From Hymenobacter nivis (GTDB lineage: Bacteria; Bacteroidota; Bacteroidia; Cytophagales; Hymenobacteraceae), in the NCBI RefSeq assembly GCF_003149515.1, contig NZ_CP029145.1, positions 868,001 through 932,000 of the forward strand: a stretch of DNA of 64,000 bases, written 5' to 3'. Position 1 is the first letter of the stretch. Each line of letters starts with the position of its first letter. A program made the translations under genes and the position numbers. Positions 36,246 to 44,957 of this stretch are shown here, one piece after another. The notes below the pieces were generated by a model. It did no database searches. It saw only the letters and a program-made list of their open reading frames with translations, and was not told the DNA's origin.

Positions 36246-37132
36246 GGCTAGTACCAGCCCGTCGAGCAGGGCCTGGGCCGTGGCCCGGCGCTGGTGGTCG
36301 TAAAATGCGTTTCGGGTCTTGCCAAACAGTCCGCAGAGCGTGCCCACACCCACGTGCGGGTACTTCCGGCGCATTATTTCGACGGCTTGGCACCACCCTT
36401 TTTTCGGATGTCGATTTTATAAGCGGTCTCGGCCTGGTCGATGAGCGTGTGCAGCGCTTCAATCTGCCACTGCGCCTGCCGCAGCTGCGCGGCCAGGTCG
36501 GCGGTACCAGCCGCCTCGGCGGGCGGGTCAGGGGCGGGCGCAGCGGCTACCACCTCGGCGGCGACTTGCGCGGCCACCCACAAGCGCAGGGTCTTCTTCT
36601 CGCGCAGCCCATACTTGAGCAAGGCGTCGGCCTCGGAGAGGAGGCCCGTGCGCAACTCACGCACGATGGCGTGTTTTTGGGCGGACGTGTACACTTTTCG
36701 TTTAAGCAAGGCGTAAGCGGCCGTGCCGTGGCGGCGCAGCCACTCAATTAGCGTAATCGGAGCGATGCCCATCGCCGCGGCCACCACGCGCTGCACTTCG
36801 CCGGCCTCAACGCGGCGCACGGCTTCCAACCGGAACGCAATAGGATAATGAGCTTGTTTGGTTTGCCTGGGGGGAAAGTCATCTAGGGTCATTTACCGGG
36901 AGCTTGGTGTAAAGCTCTGGCCGGACGAGACATAGACCACGTCCGGCTGCTGACAAGCTGGACAGAGAGTGGGTTCTAAAACCATAACCAAAGATACAGC
37001 CCTCTACATACTCAACACACGACCCTAAATAGAATGCCCGAAATTAAGTTGGTAGACCACTAGTGCTCCGACAGCTTAATTTCGAGGTGTTATATTTCTC
37101 TAAAACTTAAATTAATCAAGCACTTGCTTGTA

Positions 37133-38223
37133 AGTAGGTCGGATGAATTAGTTTGCATTAAATGGGCTGAACGTAATAACGAGTTGCTTCCCGAAATTTG
37201 CGAGGCAGCGATTGGTGGCGTAGGCCAAGTCATCGGCCTGGGCGTAGTCCTGGGGTTGGAGCCAACCGCCCTTTAAATGCCGCCATAGGGTTTCGGCCAG
37301 GTTGAGGTGGGGCGAATAGGGCGGCAGAAAAAACAGACGCAGGTCCCGTTGCGCCCAGACCGCCCGCCATTGCTGGATAAGATGCGCCTTGTGGATGCTG
37401 GCATTGTCTAGCACAATAACCGTTGGACCAGCGATTCGCAGTGAAAGAGCGTCTAATTTTTCGGCCACAAAAGCGGCGGCAATGTTCTGGCAGGTGGTGG
37501 CCCAATGGCACTGGTTATCGCGGCTGAAGAGGCCCCAGTAGTTGAGGCGAACACCTTTTTGAGCGGGGATAAACACGTCTTCGCCCGGAAATTGCCAGCC
37601 GTAGGGCACGTAGCCTTGCTGGCAGACGTGCGATTCATCGCCGTAGAACAGGGTCAACTCGCCGGCCTCGGCCAAGGTCTCCAATTCTGCTAAGCGTTCG
37701 ACCGTTTCGGCGTAGTGGAGCGGGTCGGGCTCCTTGGCCGGGCGCCGCCGGATGCGCTGGTATCGGCCACCAAGGCTTTTAAAAAAGCGCGGAAGGCATC
37801 GCGTCCCACGGCCGGTTCCCCCGCCACCCGCTGGCTTTCCCACTCGGCCTTGGCCAAGGCAATGCGCTGGCGATTGGTGGCCACGGCGGCCCGCACGCTG
37901 GCTTGGTCAGCGGCGACCGTGAGCAGGGATTTACGGCCGCGTCCGGGCTTGTTTTCCAGCCCGTTAACCCTTCTTTGCGGTAGCGTTTGAGCCAGCTGTT
38001 GACGCTGACATGACAGAGGCCGACCACTTGACCAACGTCGTGCGAAGTGCGGCCCGTGGCTTTGAGCAGCACCAGTTGGCAGCGCTGCCGCAGGGTATGA
38101 TTCGGATGCTGTTTGTACAACGATTCCAGGGCTGCCCGTGCGGCCTCATCCAACAGGGGAGTGTTAACGCGACTCATAACCCAAAGATACGCCGATAATG
38201 CAAACTATTTCATCCGACCTACT
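37133..38223 (-). mobile_element. IS630-family element copy 2
   Basis: 30-base ends (TA)AGTAGGTCGGATGAATTAGT... are inverted with one mismatch; TA flanks at 37131-37132 and 38224-38225. Inserted into the 110-base miniature element. Confidence 0.92.
37148..38177 (-). pseudogene. IS630 transposase copy 2, two frameshifts
   Basis: From ATG 38177: MSRVNTPLLDEAARAALESL, HTH (TSHDVGQVVGLCHVSVNSWL). A shift near 37960 leads to VRAAVATNRQRIALAKAEWE, and another near 37765 to YQRIRRRPAKEPDPLHYAET. The catalytic core follows: LFYGDESHVCQQGYVP, VIVLDNASIHKAHLIQQW and YSPHLNLAETLWRHLKGGWL. The stop lies in the terminal repeat. Unlike IS630 copy 1 the shifts are not at an A run, so they are probably mutations. 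It belongs to a different IS630 subgroup from copy 1. Confidence 0.85.
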
Positions 38224-38262
38224 TACGGTTTATTACTTGAAATTATGCTGTTGGAGCACTAG

Positions 38263-38740
38263 TTACCCTTGGCTGACGGTACCTGAACCTATCTGTGGGC
38301 GTTTCAGGACGTGGCCAGCCAGTAGGTGCTGGGCTGGCACGTGGCGGCCACTATGCCGGAAGAATTACTCACGACGGCTTTGCAGCGGGCTTTTTGGCCC
38401 AACCGCCTACCCTTGAACTCATCGTTCACTCCGACCGCGGCGGGCAGTACGGTGGCAACGCCTACCAGTAATTGCTGCGCGACCACAAGGCCCGGCGCTC
38501 GCAGAGCCATCGCGGGGACTGCTACGATAATGCCCAAGCCGAAAGCCGCTGGTCGCGCTTCAAAACCGAAGCGCTCGAATGCCGGGAATGACCAGTTTTT
38601 GCCGACTTAGCCGACGCGAAAGCCAGCGCCGCCACCTATTTTGACTATTGTAATCACCACCGTTTGTACGCCAGTATCGGCTACCAAATCCCGCATATTA
38701 CTCACCAACAGCCACTTCAAACTACTACCCTAAACTGTCC
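38263..38740 (+). pseudogene. IS3-family OrfB C-terminal fragment
   Basis: A third IS3-type remnant, unrelated to elements 1 and 2. Across frames and stops one reads LGWHVAATMPEELLTTALQR, LIVHSDRGGQYGGNAYQ (second Asp), SQSHRGDCYDNAQAESRWSR (Glu) and TYFDYCNHHRLYASIGYQ. The first Asp region and OrfA are missing; at least three in-frame stops. The miniature element at 37060-38262 abuts it. Confidence 0.8.
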
Positions 38741-38785
38741 AGCCTGACTCGACTACCTCAGCTGACCTCATGCGGCCGCGTCGGC

Positions 38786-40372
38786 CTAGCCGCCCGCGCC
38801 GGTTTTGTTAGGTTTCATTAAAAACACGAGCGCAACCGAAATGATGCAGGTAAAACCCAGCAGGTAGAAGGCGTCGGTGTATGCCAGGGTGGTGGACTGC
38901 TGCAGCACCGCCCGGTAGATGGCTCCCTGGGCCTGTTGCATGGCATCGCCCGCGCTGGCATTGACCCGCCCAAAAACGGAGGTAGCGAATTGGCGCAGGC
39001 CCGCCGCATAGTCAGGATTGGTGAAGGAGAGGTGGTCAATGATGCGGCTCTGGTGAAACTGGCTGCGGCGGGCAATTACGGTTTCGATAGCCGCGATGCC
39101 GAAGCCGCCTCCTATAGTTTGCACTAGGTTAGTAAACATGGCCACTTGGTTGGTCTTGGACTTAGCCAGGCCCACGTAGGAAGCCACGCTGATGGGGACG
39201 AACAGAAAGCCCAGCCCCAGGCTCTGGTAGACCCGCGCCGTGGCCACCGTGCGAAAGTCAATACTTGTGCTGAGGACGTGCGCGTAATAGAAGCAAGCCA
39301 GCGAGCTGATTACCAAACCAAAGCCAATTAGCCAGCGGGCTTGCACCTTGCCCGTCAGCCAGCCCACAACGGGCATTAGTAAAATTAGCGACAGGCCGCC
39401 TGGCGTGATGGCCAGGCCGCTATCGACGGCCCGGTAGCCCAGCAGGGTTTGCAGAAATTGCGGCAGCTGCGTGGTGCTGCCGTAGAGTAGCGCGCCCACC
39501 ACAAACATGACCAGCATGGCGGCCGTAAACGTGCGATTGCGGAACAAGCTCAGGTCGAGGAGCGGGTTTTTAGTGCGCATCTCCCAAATAATGCCGCCCG
39601 CCAGCAGCAGCACCGCCGCAACACTGAGCAACATAATGGCCTTCGAGCTGAACCAATCGTCGCGTTCGCCCCGGCTCAGCACGTATTGCAATGCGCTAAG
39701 GCCCAAGCCTAATAAGCTTAGTCCAATGTAGTCCACGCTGATGCCCTTGGCCCAGGCATTGGCTTTTTCCTTCACTAGCTCCGGCGGGTCTTTCACCAGC
39801 GCCGTCACCAAAAACGCGGTGATTAGGGCGATGGGCACGTTGACGAAAAATACCCAGTGCCAACTGTAGCTATCCACGAGCCAGCCGCAAAGCAGGGGCC
39901 CCACCGTGGGAGCTACCACCGTGGCCACGCCGAACAGCGCAAACGCCTGCCCCTGCTCCGCGGGCGGAAAAGAATCTTTGAGAATGGCCTGGCCGACGGG
40001 CGGAATAATGCCGCCGCACAGGCCCTGAAAGACGCGCATGACCAGCAGCATCCCCAGCGACGACGACAGCCCGCACAGCAGCGACGAAACCCCGTAGGCC
40101 ACCAGCGCCAGCATAAACAGGCGCGACCGCCCAACGGCCGTGGATAGAAAGCTCGCCGTAGGCAGCATCACGGCCTTGGCCACCAGCAGCACCGTAATTA
40201 CCCAGGTCACATCGTCCTGCGACGTACCCAGGCTGCCGCCGATGTTTTGCAGGGCCACTGATACGCTGGAATTGTCCAGCACGTCCATGAACGTGCCCAG
40301 CGCCACCGTGATGGCAATGGCCCACTTCAGGTTGCCGGCTCCGGCCGCCGACTGGGGGAGGGCTTGCGCCAT
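38786..40372 (-). CDS. DHA2-family MFS multidrug exporter (EmrB/QacA type)
   Basis: 528 residues with about 14 predicted membrane segments. DHA2 signatures: IAITVALGTFMDVLDNSSVS at the N-terminus (motif D1), then VTWVITVLLVAKAVMLP, GRSRLFMLALVAYG (motif A) and FALFGVATVVAPTVGPLLCG (motif C), all antiporter marks. It would exchange protons for drugs or other amphiphiles across the inner membrane. It is the last gene of a leftward set with TolC-like, HlyD/EmrA-like and an acidic protein, so a tripartite EmrAB-TolC pump is likely. The gap before it holds palindromic repeat e. Confidence 0.93.
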   Translation of the reverse strand: MAQALPQSAAGAGNLKWAIAITVALGTFMDVLDNSSVSVALQNIGGSLGTSQDDVTWVITVLLVAKAVMLPTASFLSTAVGRSRLFMLALVAYGVSSLLCGLSSSLGMLLVMRVFQGLCGGIIPPVGQAILKDSFPPAEQGQAFALFGVATVVAPTVGPLLCGWLVDSYSWHWVFFVNVPIALITAFLVTALVKDPPELVKEKANAWAKGISVDYIGLSLLGLGLSALQYVLSRGERDDWFSSKAIMLLSVAAVLLLAGGIIWEMRTKNPLLDLSLFRNRTFTAAMLVMFVVGALLYGSTTQLPQFLQTLLGYRAVDSGLAITPGGLSLILLMPVVGWLTGKVQARWLIGFGLVISSLACFYYAHVLSTSIDFRTVATARVYQSLGLGFLFVPISVASYVGLAKSKTNQVAMFTNLVQTIGGGFGIAAIETVIARRSQFHQSRIIDHLSFTNPDYAAGLRQFATSVFGRVNASAGDAMQQAQGAIYRAVLQQSTTLAYTDAFYLLGFTCIISVALVFLMKPNKTGAGG

Positions 40373-40422
40373 AATCGATTATGAATATTAAACTATAAAT
40401 TATGAATTAGTAATAAACTAGG

Positions 40423-40514
40423 CCGTTATGCGGAGCTTATCAAAGCATCTCTTCCGCTTCATTGAACGGCGCGGCGGAAGTGGTAGAGATGCTTTAACAA
40501 ACTCAGTATGACGT
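40423..40514. repeat. Palindromic repeat copy e (decayed)
   Basis: CCGTTATGCGGAGCTTATCA AAGCATCTCTTCCGCTTC and the inverted GGAAGTGGTAGAGATGCTTT AACAAACTCAGTATGACG are clear relatives of copies a and b but with about ten changes, in the gap upstream of the MFS gene. Confidence 0.85.
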
Positions 40515-40567
40515 TCAACATTAAGCACCTAGCCTTTCTGAGTAGTAGCCTGCCTCTGCCATGTTTT

Positions 40568-41209
40568 CTAACTACCCCCCTTGTGCAGCTGGGTGCGGGC
40601 TAGCCCAATGGCTTCTTTGTAATGCTGCACGAAGTCGTTGAGGATTTCCTCGCGCGTCACGTCCTCGATGCGGCGGTCGTCCTGCCAGGTGCTGAGGACC
40701 TCCATCGTTTTGGTGCGGGTCGGCTCCTCTTCCTTCTGCTTATCGTCGCCGCCCTGGTTATCGCCACCTTTATCGTCGTTGCCTTCGTCAGCGGGCTGGT
40801 CGTCGCTACCTTTATCGCCAGACTTCGGGGCCTGGTCGTCGGGCTGCTTTTCGGGTTGACCCTGCTGCTTGGTTATCGCTTCGGCCAGCTTGTTTTCCTC
40901 AAACCAGCAGTGGATGTAAGGCGTTACGGCCTCGATGCGCACCTCGGCCACCACGGCGTACTGAAACTCGACCTCGCCCGTCAGTTGCCGGATGATGAGG
41001 TAGACGCGCTCTGGGTCGAGGCCGGTTTCGCAGCTGCGGGCGTGAGCGCGCAGGGCCTCGGCGGCGGCTTCCAGGGCGGGTAGGGCCGTGTCGTGGTCGA
41101 AGGCGCTCTGCCGGTTCAGGTTATCAATGTAGGTGTGACTCTCGTGGTCGATAGTGGCGAACAAGTCGTTGAGGTCGGCCTGCCAGTCGCCGGAAACAGA
41201 ATTTTCCAT
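40568..41209 (-). CDS. Hypothetical protein with charged Asp/Gly/Lys linker
   Basis: 213 residues, not recognised. Residues 1-110 look folded and mostly helical (WQADLNDLFATIDHESHTYI, YLIIRQLTGEVEFQYAVVAE). Residues about 113-165 are a disordered charged linker (QPDDQAPKSGDKGSDDQPAD, DDKGGDNQGGDDKQKEEE). A C-terminal helix follows (EEILNDFVQHYKEAIGLA). No signal peptide or membrane span, so probably cytoplasmic. It lies 18 bases after the HlyD gene and before the MFS gene, in the same direction, so it is likely cotranscribed with the pump and might assist or sense it. Confidence 0.7.
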   Translation of the reverse strand: MENSVSGDWQADLNDLFATIDHESHTYIDNLNRQSAFDHDTALPALEAAAEALRAHARSCETGLDPERVYLIIRQLTGEVEFQYAVVAEVRIEAVTPYIHCWFEENKLAEAITKQQGQPEKQPDDQAPKSGDKGSDDQPADEGNDDKGGDNQGGDDKQKEEEPTRTKTMEVLSTWQDDRRIEDVTREEILNDFVQHYKEAIGLARTQLHKGGS

Positions 41210-41227
41210 GTTTTTTAATGCGTTTAA

Positions 41228-42574
41228 CTACTTTTTATCGGGGGGTACCTTATGGCGGACGGGGGAGTCGGTAATGCGGGGGAGGGCTTCGCGATGGGCG
41301 GCTTCCACATTTTGTTGGGTGGGGGCAATGGTAATGTTAACCTCCGGCGTCACCGACATGCCGGGAGCCAGCAGGTGCAGGTCGGGCTGGCCTTCGAACA
41401 CGATTTTGACCGGGATGCGCTGCACCACTTTCACGTAGTTACCCGTGGCATTCTCGGCCGGCAGCAGGCTGAAGCGGGCCCCGGTACCGCGCTGGAAGCT
41501 CTCGACCCGCCCCGCAAACTGCTCGCCCGGATAGGTATCTACCTCCAACTGCACCGGCTGACCCACCCGCATGTGGGTGAGCTGCGTTTCCTTGAAATTA
41601 GCCGTTACCCATAGCTGACCGTAGGTAATGAGGAGTAATTGCTGGCCCATTGAAACGGTCTGGCCCTCGTCCACGGCCTTGCTGGTGATGCGGCCCGCTT
41701 CGGAGGCGTAAAGCTTGGCGTAGGAAAGTTGCAGCTTCGCTGCATCGGCCTGCGCCTGGGCTTGCTTAATCTGCGCATCGTTGACGGTGATTTGCTCCGT
41801 AGACTGGCGGTAGTCGTTGCGGGCCTGGGCTACCACGGCCTGCGCCTGAAGGGCCTGGGCACCGGCGCTTTGGGTGCGGCGTTGGGCGGCGTCGGCCTGG
41901 GCGGCTGAGGCGCGGGCGGTGGTAAGGGCCTGGTCGTAGCGTTGGCGCGACACGGCGTCCGTTTTGTACAACTCAGCGTAGCGCTGCTCGTTGCGGGCAT
42001 CGTTAGCGGCCTGGGCTTGGGCGGCGCGCTCCTCGGCGGCGGCTTGGGCTTGGGTAGCCTCGGCGGCGGCGGCCTGAGCGCGCTGCTGGGTGATGACGCT
42101 GGCCCGCGAACGGGTAGCCTGCTGGGCAGTATTTCGCTGGGCGCGAGCGCTGGTCACGGCCGCCTCGGCCTGGGCCAGCTGCGCCTCGTAGTCGCGCGGA
42201 TCCAGCTCCAGTAGCAGCTGGCCGGCTTTTACTAACTGGTTGTCACGCACGTACACCTTCAATACCTGGCCGGCCAGGCGTGGGCTCACCCGTACGGCGT
42301 GGCCTTCTACAAAGGCATCGTCGGTGGTTTCGTGGTCGCTGGCGTAACGGTAGTAGCGGATGCCCCAAATCAACAGCCCTATCAGTAGCAGCGCCGCCCC
42401 AATCAGAAACCAGGTGCGCCGGTAGATGGGCTTGTGGGTAACCACGGCCGGGTCGTCCTTGGCCTGGGGCACGGTGCGGCGCGCGGGGTCGAGGCGCTGG
42501 TCGGGCGCGTCCGAAGGGGCAGCGACCCGTCGCCGCATCGGGCTGGCAACGGGAGATGGGGGTTTATCGGCCAT
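41228..42574 (-). CDS. HlyD/EmrA-family membrane fusion protein
   Basis: 448 residues. Cytoplasmic N-terminus of about 50 residues, one membrane segment (FLIGAALLLIGLLIWGIRYY), biotinyl-lipoyl-like half (VSPRLAGQVLKVYVRDNQLV), a long Ala/Gln-rich coiled coil (about residues 130-270, QAQAAAEERAAQAQAANDA style), then the second lipoyl half and beta-barrel (ITSKAVDEGQTVSMGQQLLL, LEVDTYPGEQFAGRVESF). It bridges an inner-membrane pump and TolC. EmrA-type partners pair with DHA2 transporters such as the one downstream. It follows the TolC-like gene after a gap containing repeat f. Confidence 0.93.
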   Translation of the reverse strand: MADKPPSPVASPMRRRVAAPSDAPDQRLDPARRTVPQAKDDPAVVTHKPIYRRTWFLIGAALLLIGLLIWGIRYYRYASDHETTDDAFVEGHAVRVSPRLAGQVLKVYVRDNQLVKAGQLLLELDPRDYEAQLAQAEAAVTSARAQRNTAQQATRSRASVITQQRAQAAAAEATQAQAAAEERAAQAQAANDARNEQRYAELYKTDAVSRQRYDQALTTARASAAQADAAQRRTQSAGAQALQAQAVVAQARNDYRQSTEQITVNDAQIKQAQAQADAAKLQLSYAKLYASEAGRITSKAVDEGQTVSMGQQLLLITYGQLWVTANFKETQLTHMRVGQPVQLEVDTYPGEQFAGRVESFQRGTGARFSLLPAENATGNYVKVVQRIPVKIVFEGQPDLHLLAPGMSVTPEVNITIAPTQQNVEAAHREALPRITDSPVRHKVPPDKK

Positions 42575-42642
42575 TGGTATAAATATTTTTGAGGTTCCTG
42601 GTTCAACACACTTACCAGTGGAGCTTTTTAAGTTTTTGTGAA

Positions 42643-42740
42643 AACGTCATGCTGAGCTTGTCGAAGCATCTCTACTGCGTAAGTCATCAATACTGTACAA
42701 CGAAGCGATAGAAATGCTTCGACAAGCTCAGCATGGCTGT
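42643..42740. repeat. Palindromic repeat copy f (TolC/HlyD gap)
   Basis: AACGTCATGCTGAGCTTGTC GAAGCATCTCTACTGCGT and the inverted GAAGCGATAGAAATGCTTCG ACAAGCTCAGCATG, loop about 25 bases. Very close to copies a and b. Confidence 0.94.
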
Positions 42741-42798
42741 TCTTTTAGCCTTTCAATTTATAAATATCGCTAAGTAACCAGTAATCAATAACTTAAAT

Positions 42799-44556
42799 TT
42801 ACAAGCGAAAAGACTGCGCCGTGCCGGTGGCGGCGGCAAAATTGAGGCGAGCCGCGCCGTACTGGGCCAGGGCCTGCACGCGCAAGGCGCGGGCGTTGGC
42901 CAGGCCGGCCTGGGCCTGCAGTACTTCGAGGTTGTCGGCCACGCCGGCCCGGAAGCGCTGGGTAGCCAGGGCTAGTTCGCGGCCGGCAATGGCGAGCTGC
43001 TCGTCGGCCGATTGCACCTGGGCCAGCGATAAATTCCAGGCCAGCAGGGCTTGACGCACGTCCTGCTCTACCTGGCCGCGGGTATTACCGAGCTGCAATT
43101 CGGCCTGGCGCTGCTCGCTCAGGGCCGCTTTCACCCGGCCGCCGATGTAGCCGCCGTCGAAAATGGGTACGCTCAGCGTAACGCCGTAGGTTCGGGTAGC
43201 GTGGTCGCTCTTGAAGGGCGTCACGGCCGATTGCCCGTAGTCGGCGGCGGCCGTAACGATCGGAACGCGGGCGGCGGTGCGGCTCCGGCGCTCCAGGGTG
43301 CGCTGCTCAATGGTTTGCTCCGCGATGCGGGCATCCAAACGGGCGGCCTGGGCGGCGGGCAGAGCGGCGGCCACGGCCGGGATGGCCTCCGGGCGGGCCG
43401 CCAGCGTATCGGTCAGCACCGTGGCGCTGCCCTGGGGCAAGCCCACGGCGCGCTCCAGGTCGAGGCGGTCCTGCATGGCGCTGGCTTCGGCCTGCACCAC
43501 CCGCAGGCGCTGCTGCGCCACCCGCGACTCGGCCCGCACCACGTCGATACCGTTGGCCACGCCCACCTCGCGCTGCTGGCGGGCCAGTTGCAGCAGCGCT
43601 TCGGCCAGCACCAGGTCAGCGCGGGCGGCCCGCACGTCGAGGCTGCCACGCTGTGCTATGAGGTAGGCCAGAGCCACGAAAGTCGCCACTTGCTCGCGGG
43701 CCAGCTGGGCGGTGAGGTCGGCCACCTGCACAGCGGCCTGGATACCCTTATACTGGCGCAGTGCGCTCAGGTTCAGTAACGTCTGCGAGAAATTGAGCCG
43801 GGCATCAAACGTATTAAACGGCCCTACAAAGGAGGGGATAAGCGGGGCCATCCCGCCGCCGGCACTACCCCCCATGCCGCTGCTCATATCCTGGCCGCCG
43901 CTGGGCACCAGGCCCTGCGCCACCAGATTAAGGGTGCGGTTTTGCTGATACGCCGTGCCGAACAGGTTGGGTAACAAAAATGAGCGCACCTGCTGCCGCA
44001 TGGCCCGCGCCTCCAAGGCGCGCTCGGTGGCCAGCAGGGTGGTCAGGTTGTTCTCAATGCCGATGCCGATGGCCTCACCCAGGCTTAGGGTGGCCGGGGC
44101 CATGGCCAGCGTACGGGCCGCGCCAGTGGCCTGGCCCGCGCCTACCATGCCGCCCGCGCTTGGGGAGCTACCAAACTGCGCCTGCGGGGTCGTAGCGCCG
44201 CTGGGCTCGCCCACCATGCCGGTGCCGCCGGGCCCGAGCGATGGTGGGCCCGTGCGCTGGCTGCCCCCGCCACCCGGCTGCCCACCTGGTGCCGGGCTGG
44301 ACGGCCCGGCCGGCATTTGCGGCGGCAGCATACTCTGCTGAATTTGCTGCTGGCGCTGTTGCAACTCCTGCTGCTGCTGCTGGCCCACAGGCGGCCCCCC
44401 AATGCCGCCCTGTTGGCTACTTTGGGCCCCAGGACGAGTGGCTGGCGGGTTGGAATTGGTTTGCGCCGCCGCGCTCAGTGTCGCGGCCAGAAGCCCTATC
44501 CCCGTGGCTGTTATCCGGTAGTTGGCCCGTGCCAGTAAAGGGTGCCTTTTTTGCAT
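42799..44556 (-). CDS. TolC-family outer-membrane efflux protein
   Basis: 585 residues from ATG 44556 (MQKRHPLLARANYRITATGI, signal peptide ending near SAAAQ). An unusually long, low-complexity insert follows (about residues 35-125, Gln-rich QQQQQELQQRQQQIQQS and Pro/Gly-rich). The TolC repeats then begin: LSLGEAIGIGIENNLTTLLA, ... IDVVRAESRVAQQRLRVVQA, and the second repeat TYGVTLSVPIFDGGYIGGRV with AVADNLEVLQAQAGLANARA-type helices (RAGVADNLEVLQAQ). It forms the outer-membrane channel of the pump encoded by the next genes. First gene of the leftward operon. Confidence 0.92.
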   Translation of the reverse strand: MQKRHPLLARANYRITATGIGLLAATLSAAAQTNSNPPATRPGAQSSQQGGIGGPPVGQQQQQELQQRQQQIQQSMLPPQMPAGPSSPAPGGQPGGGGSQRTGPPSLGPGGTGMVGEPSGATTPQAQFGSSPSAGGMVGAGQATGAARTLAMAPATLSLGEAIGIGIENNLTTLLATERALEARAMRQQVRSFLLPNLFGTAYQQNRTLNLVAQGLVPSGGQDMSSGMGGSAGGGMAPLIPSFVGPFNTFDARLNFSQTLLNLSALRQYKGIQAAVQVADLTAQLAREQVATFVALAYLIAQRGSLDVRAARADLVLAEALLQLARQQREVGVANGIDVVRAESRVAQQRLRVVQAEASAMQDRLDLERAVGLPQGSATVLTDTLAARPEAIPAVAAALPAAQAARLDARIAEQTIEQRTLERRSRTAARVPIVTAAADYGQSAVTPFKSDHATRTYGVTLSVPIFDGGYIGGRVKAALSEQRQAELQLGNTRGQVEQDVRQALLAWNLSLAQVQSADEQLAIAGRELALATQRFRAGVADNLEVLQAQAGLANARALRVQALAQYGAARLNFAAATGTAQSFRL

Positions 44557-44571
44557 AATCGCCCAAGTCAA

Positions 44572-44957
44572 GCTTCTATTAATCCGGTTGAACGCAAAAA
44601 TCTCAGAATTGACTAGTCCGTTTCGAAAGAATTGTTGGCTCGCCGTCCATATGCTCCGCCGTAGTTAGCTCTGAAGCCCAACATTAGCTCGCATCAGACG
44701 GGCATGGGTAGCGCAACTGAAATGGTGGAACAGGACCTGAGGTGGTCAAGCGGAAGCGATAGTTCGAAGACCTAATCGAAACCAGCAAGGTGCCCCTTTC
44801 TGATCCCATTGATACGCAGTCAGCTGGCGTTGGTACGCCCCAGTGAGGCGCTACCTACTAGCCATCCGTTTACCTTTTGGACCAACTTTTTACCCAAGGT
44901 CCATCCTCTCCTGTTTTACCCGACCACCTCAGTCGGTCTCAAGATGACCTATCTTGG
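44572..44957. other. Intergenic region, no gene recognised
   Basis: 386 bases between the TolC-family start and the end of the FNT gene. It contains only short frames with no family resemblance and no obvious palindrome. The promoter of the efflux operon should lie at its left end. Confidence 0.5.

Larger units (their letters stand above)
34449..36892 (-). pseudogene. IS3 transposase OrfA/OrfB, OrfB split by IS481
   Basis: OrfA 36892-36374 (172 residues) has the HTH (HYPIAFRLEAVRRVEAGEVQ) and a C-terminal leucine-zipper-like stretch. An A6G slippery site (GAAAAAAGGG, near 36400) precedes its end, and OrfB starts at 36374 in a TAATG overlap. OrfB reads MRRKYPHVGVGTLCGLFGKT and RNAFYDHQRRA until IS481, then resumes LVADIREDLPRLGTRKLYFR with the integrase core: VSDITYV, IHHSDRGLQYAA, ENAVAERVNGILKDEF. 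Apart from the IS481 the frames look intact. Confidence 0.88.
34312..36932 (-). mobile_element. IS3-family element 1, carrying IS481
   Basis: Ends TGTCTCGTCCGGC (34312-34324) and GCCGGACGAGACA (36920-36932) are exact inverted repeats; 3-base duplication TAG on both sides. Without IS481 and its duplication it is about 1.6 kb. It is inserted in insA of IS1 copy 4. About 125 bases at the low end (34325-34448) are non-coding. Confidence 0.92.
33649..36985 (-). pseudogene. IS1 copy 4 transposase remnant, split by IS3 (which carries IS481)
   Basis: InsA starts at ATG 36985 (MVLEPTLCPACQQPDVV). After the IS3 it continues YRHGRATDGTQRYLC, reaches a TAG, and then shows the helix-turn-helix ALNGSGVRDTARVLGISPQT. 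InsB follows as VVDRR/VAFVFGRRTHATFRRL, DRWFTDAWGAYEACL and RLTRKTICFSKKQFFHD, ending near 33649. Several stops and shifts make it dead. This IS1 is of a different subgroup from copies 1-3 (MxLNGSGxRDTARVL type). Confidence 0.75.
37060..38262. mobile_element. Miniature element with 27-base ends, opened by IS630 copy 2
   Basis: CTAGTGCTCCGACAGCTTAA TTTCGAG (37060-37086) is matched in inverse by CTTGAAATTATGCTGTTGGA GCACTAG (38236-38262). Without the IS630 and one TA it is 110 bases, non-coding and AT-rich, a typical miniature inverted-repeat element. Confidence 0.85.

Noticed and set aside
25802-38760. Integrative element or genomic island with cargo
   Set aside because: No integrase, relaxase, resistance or other cargo gene is present; everything is IS or miniature element.
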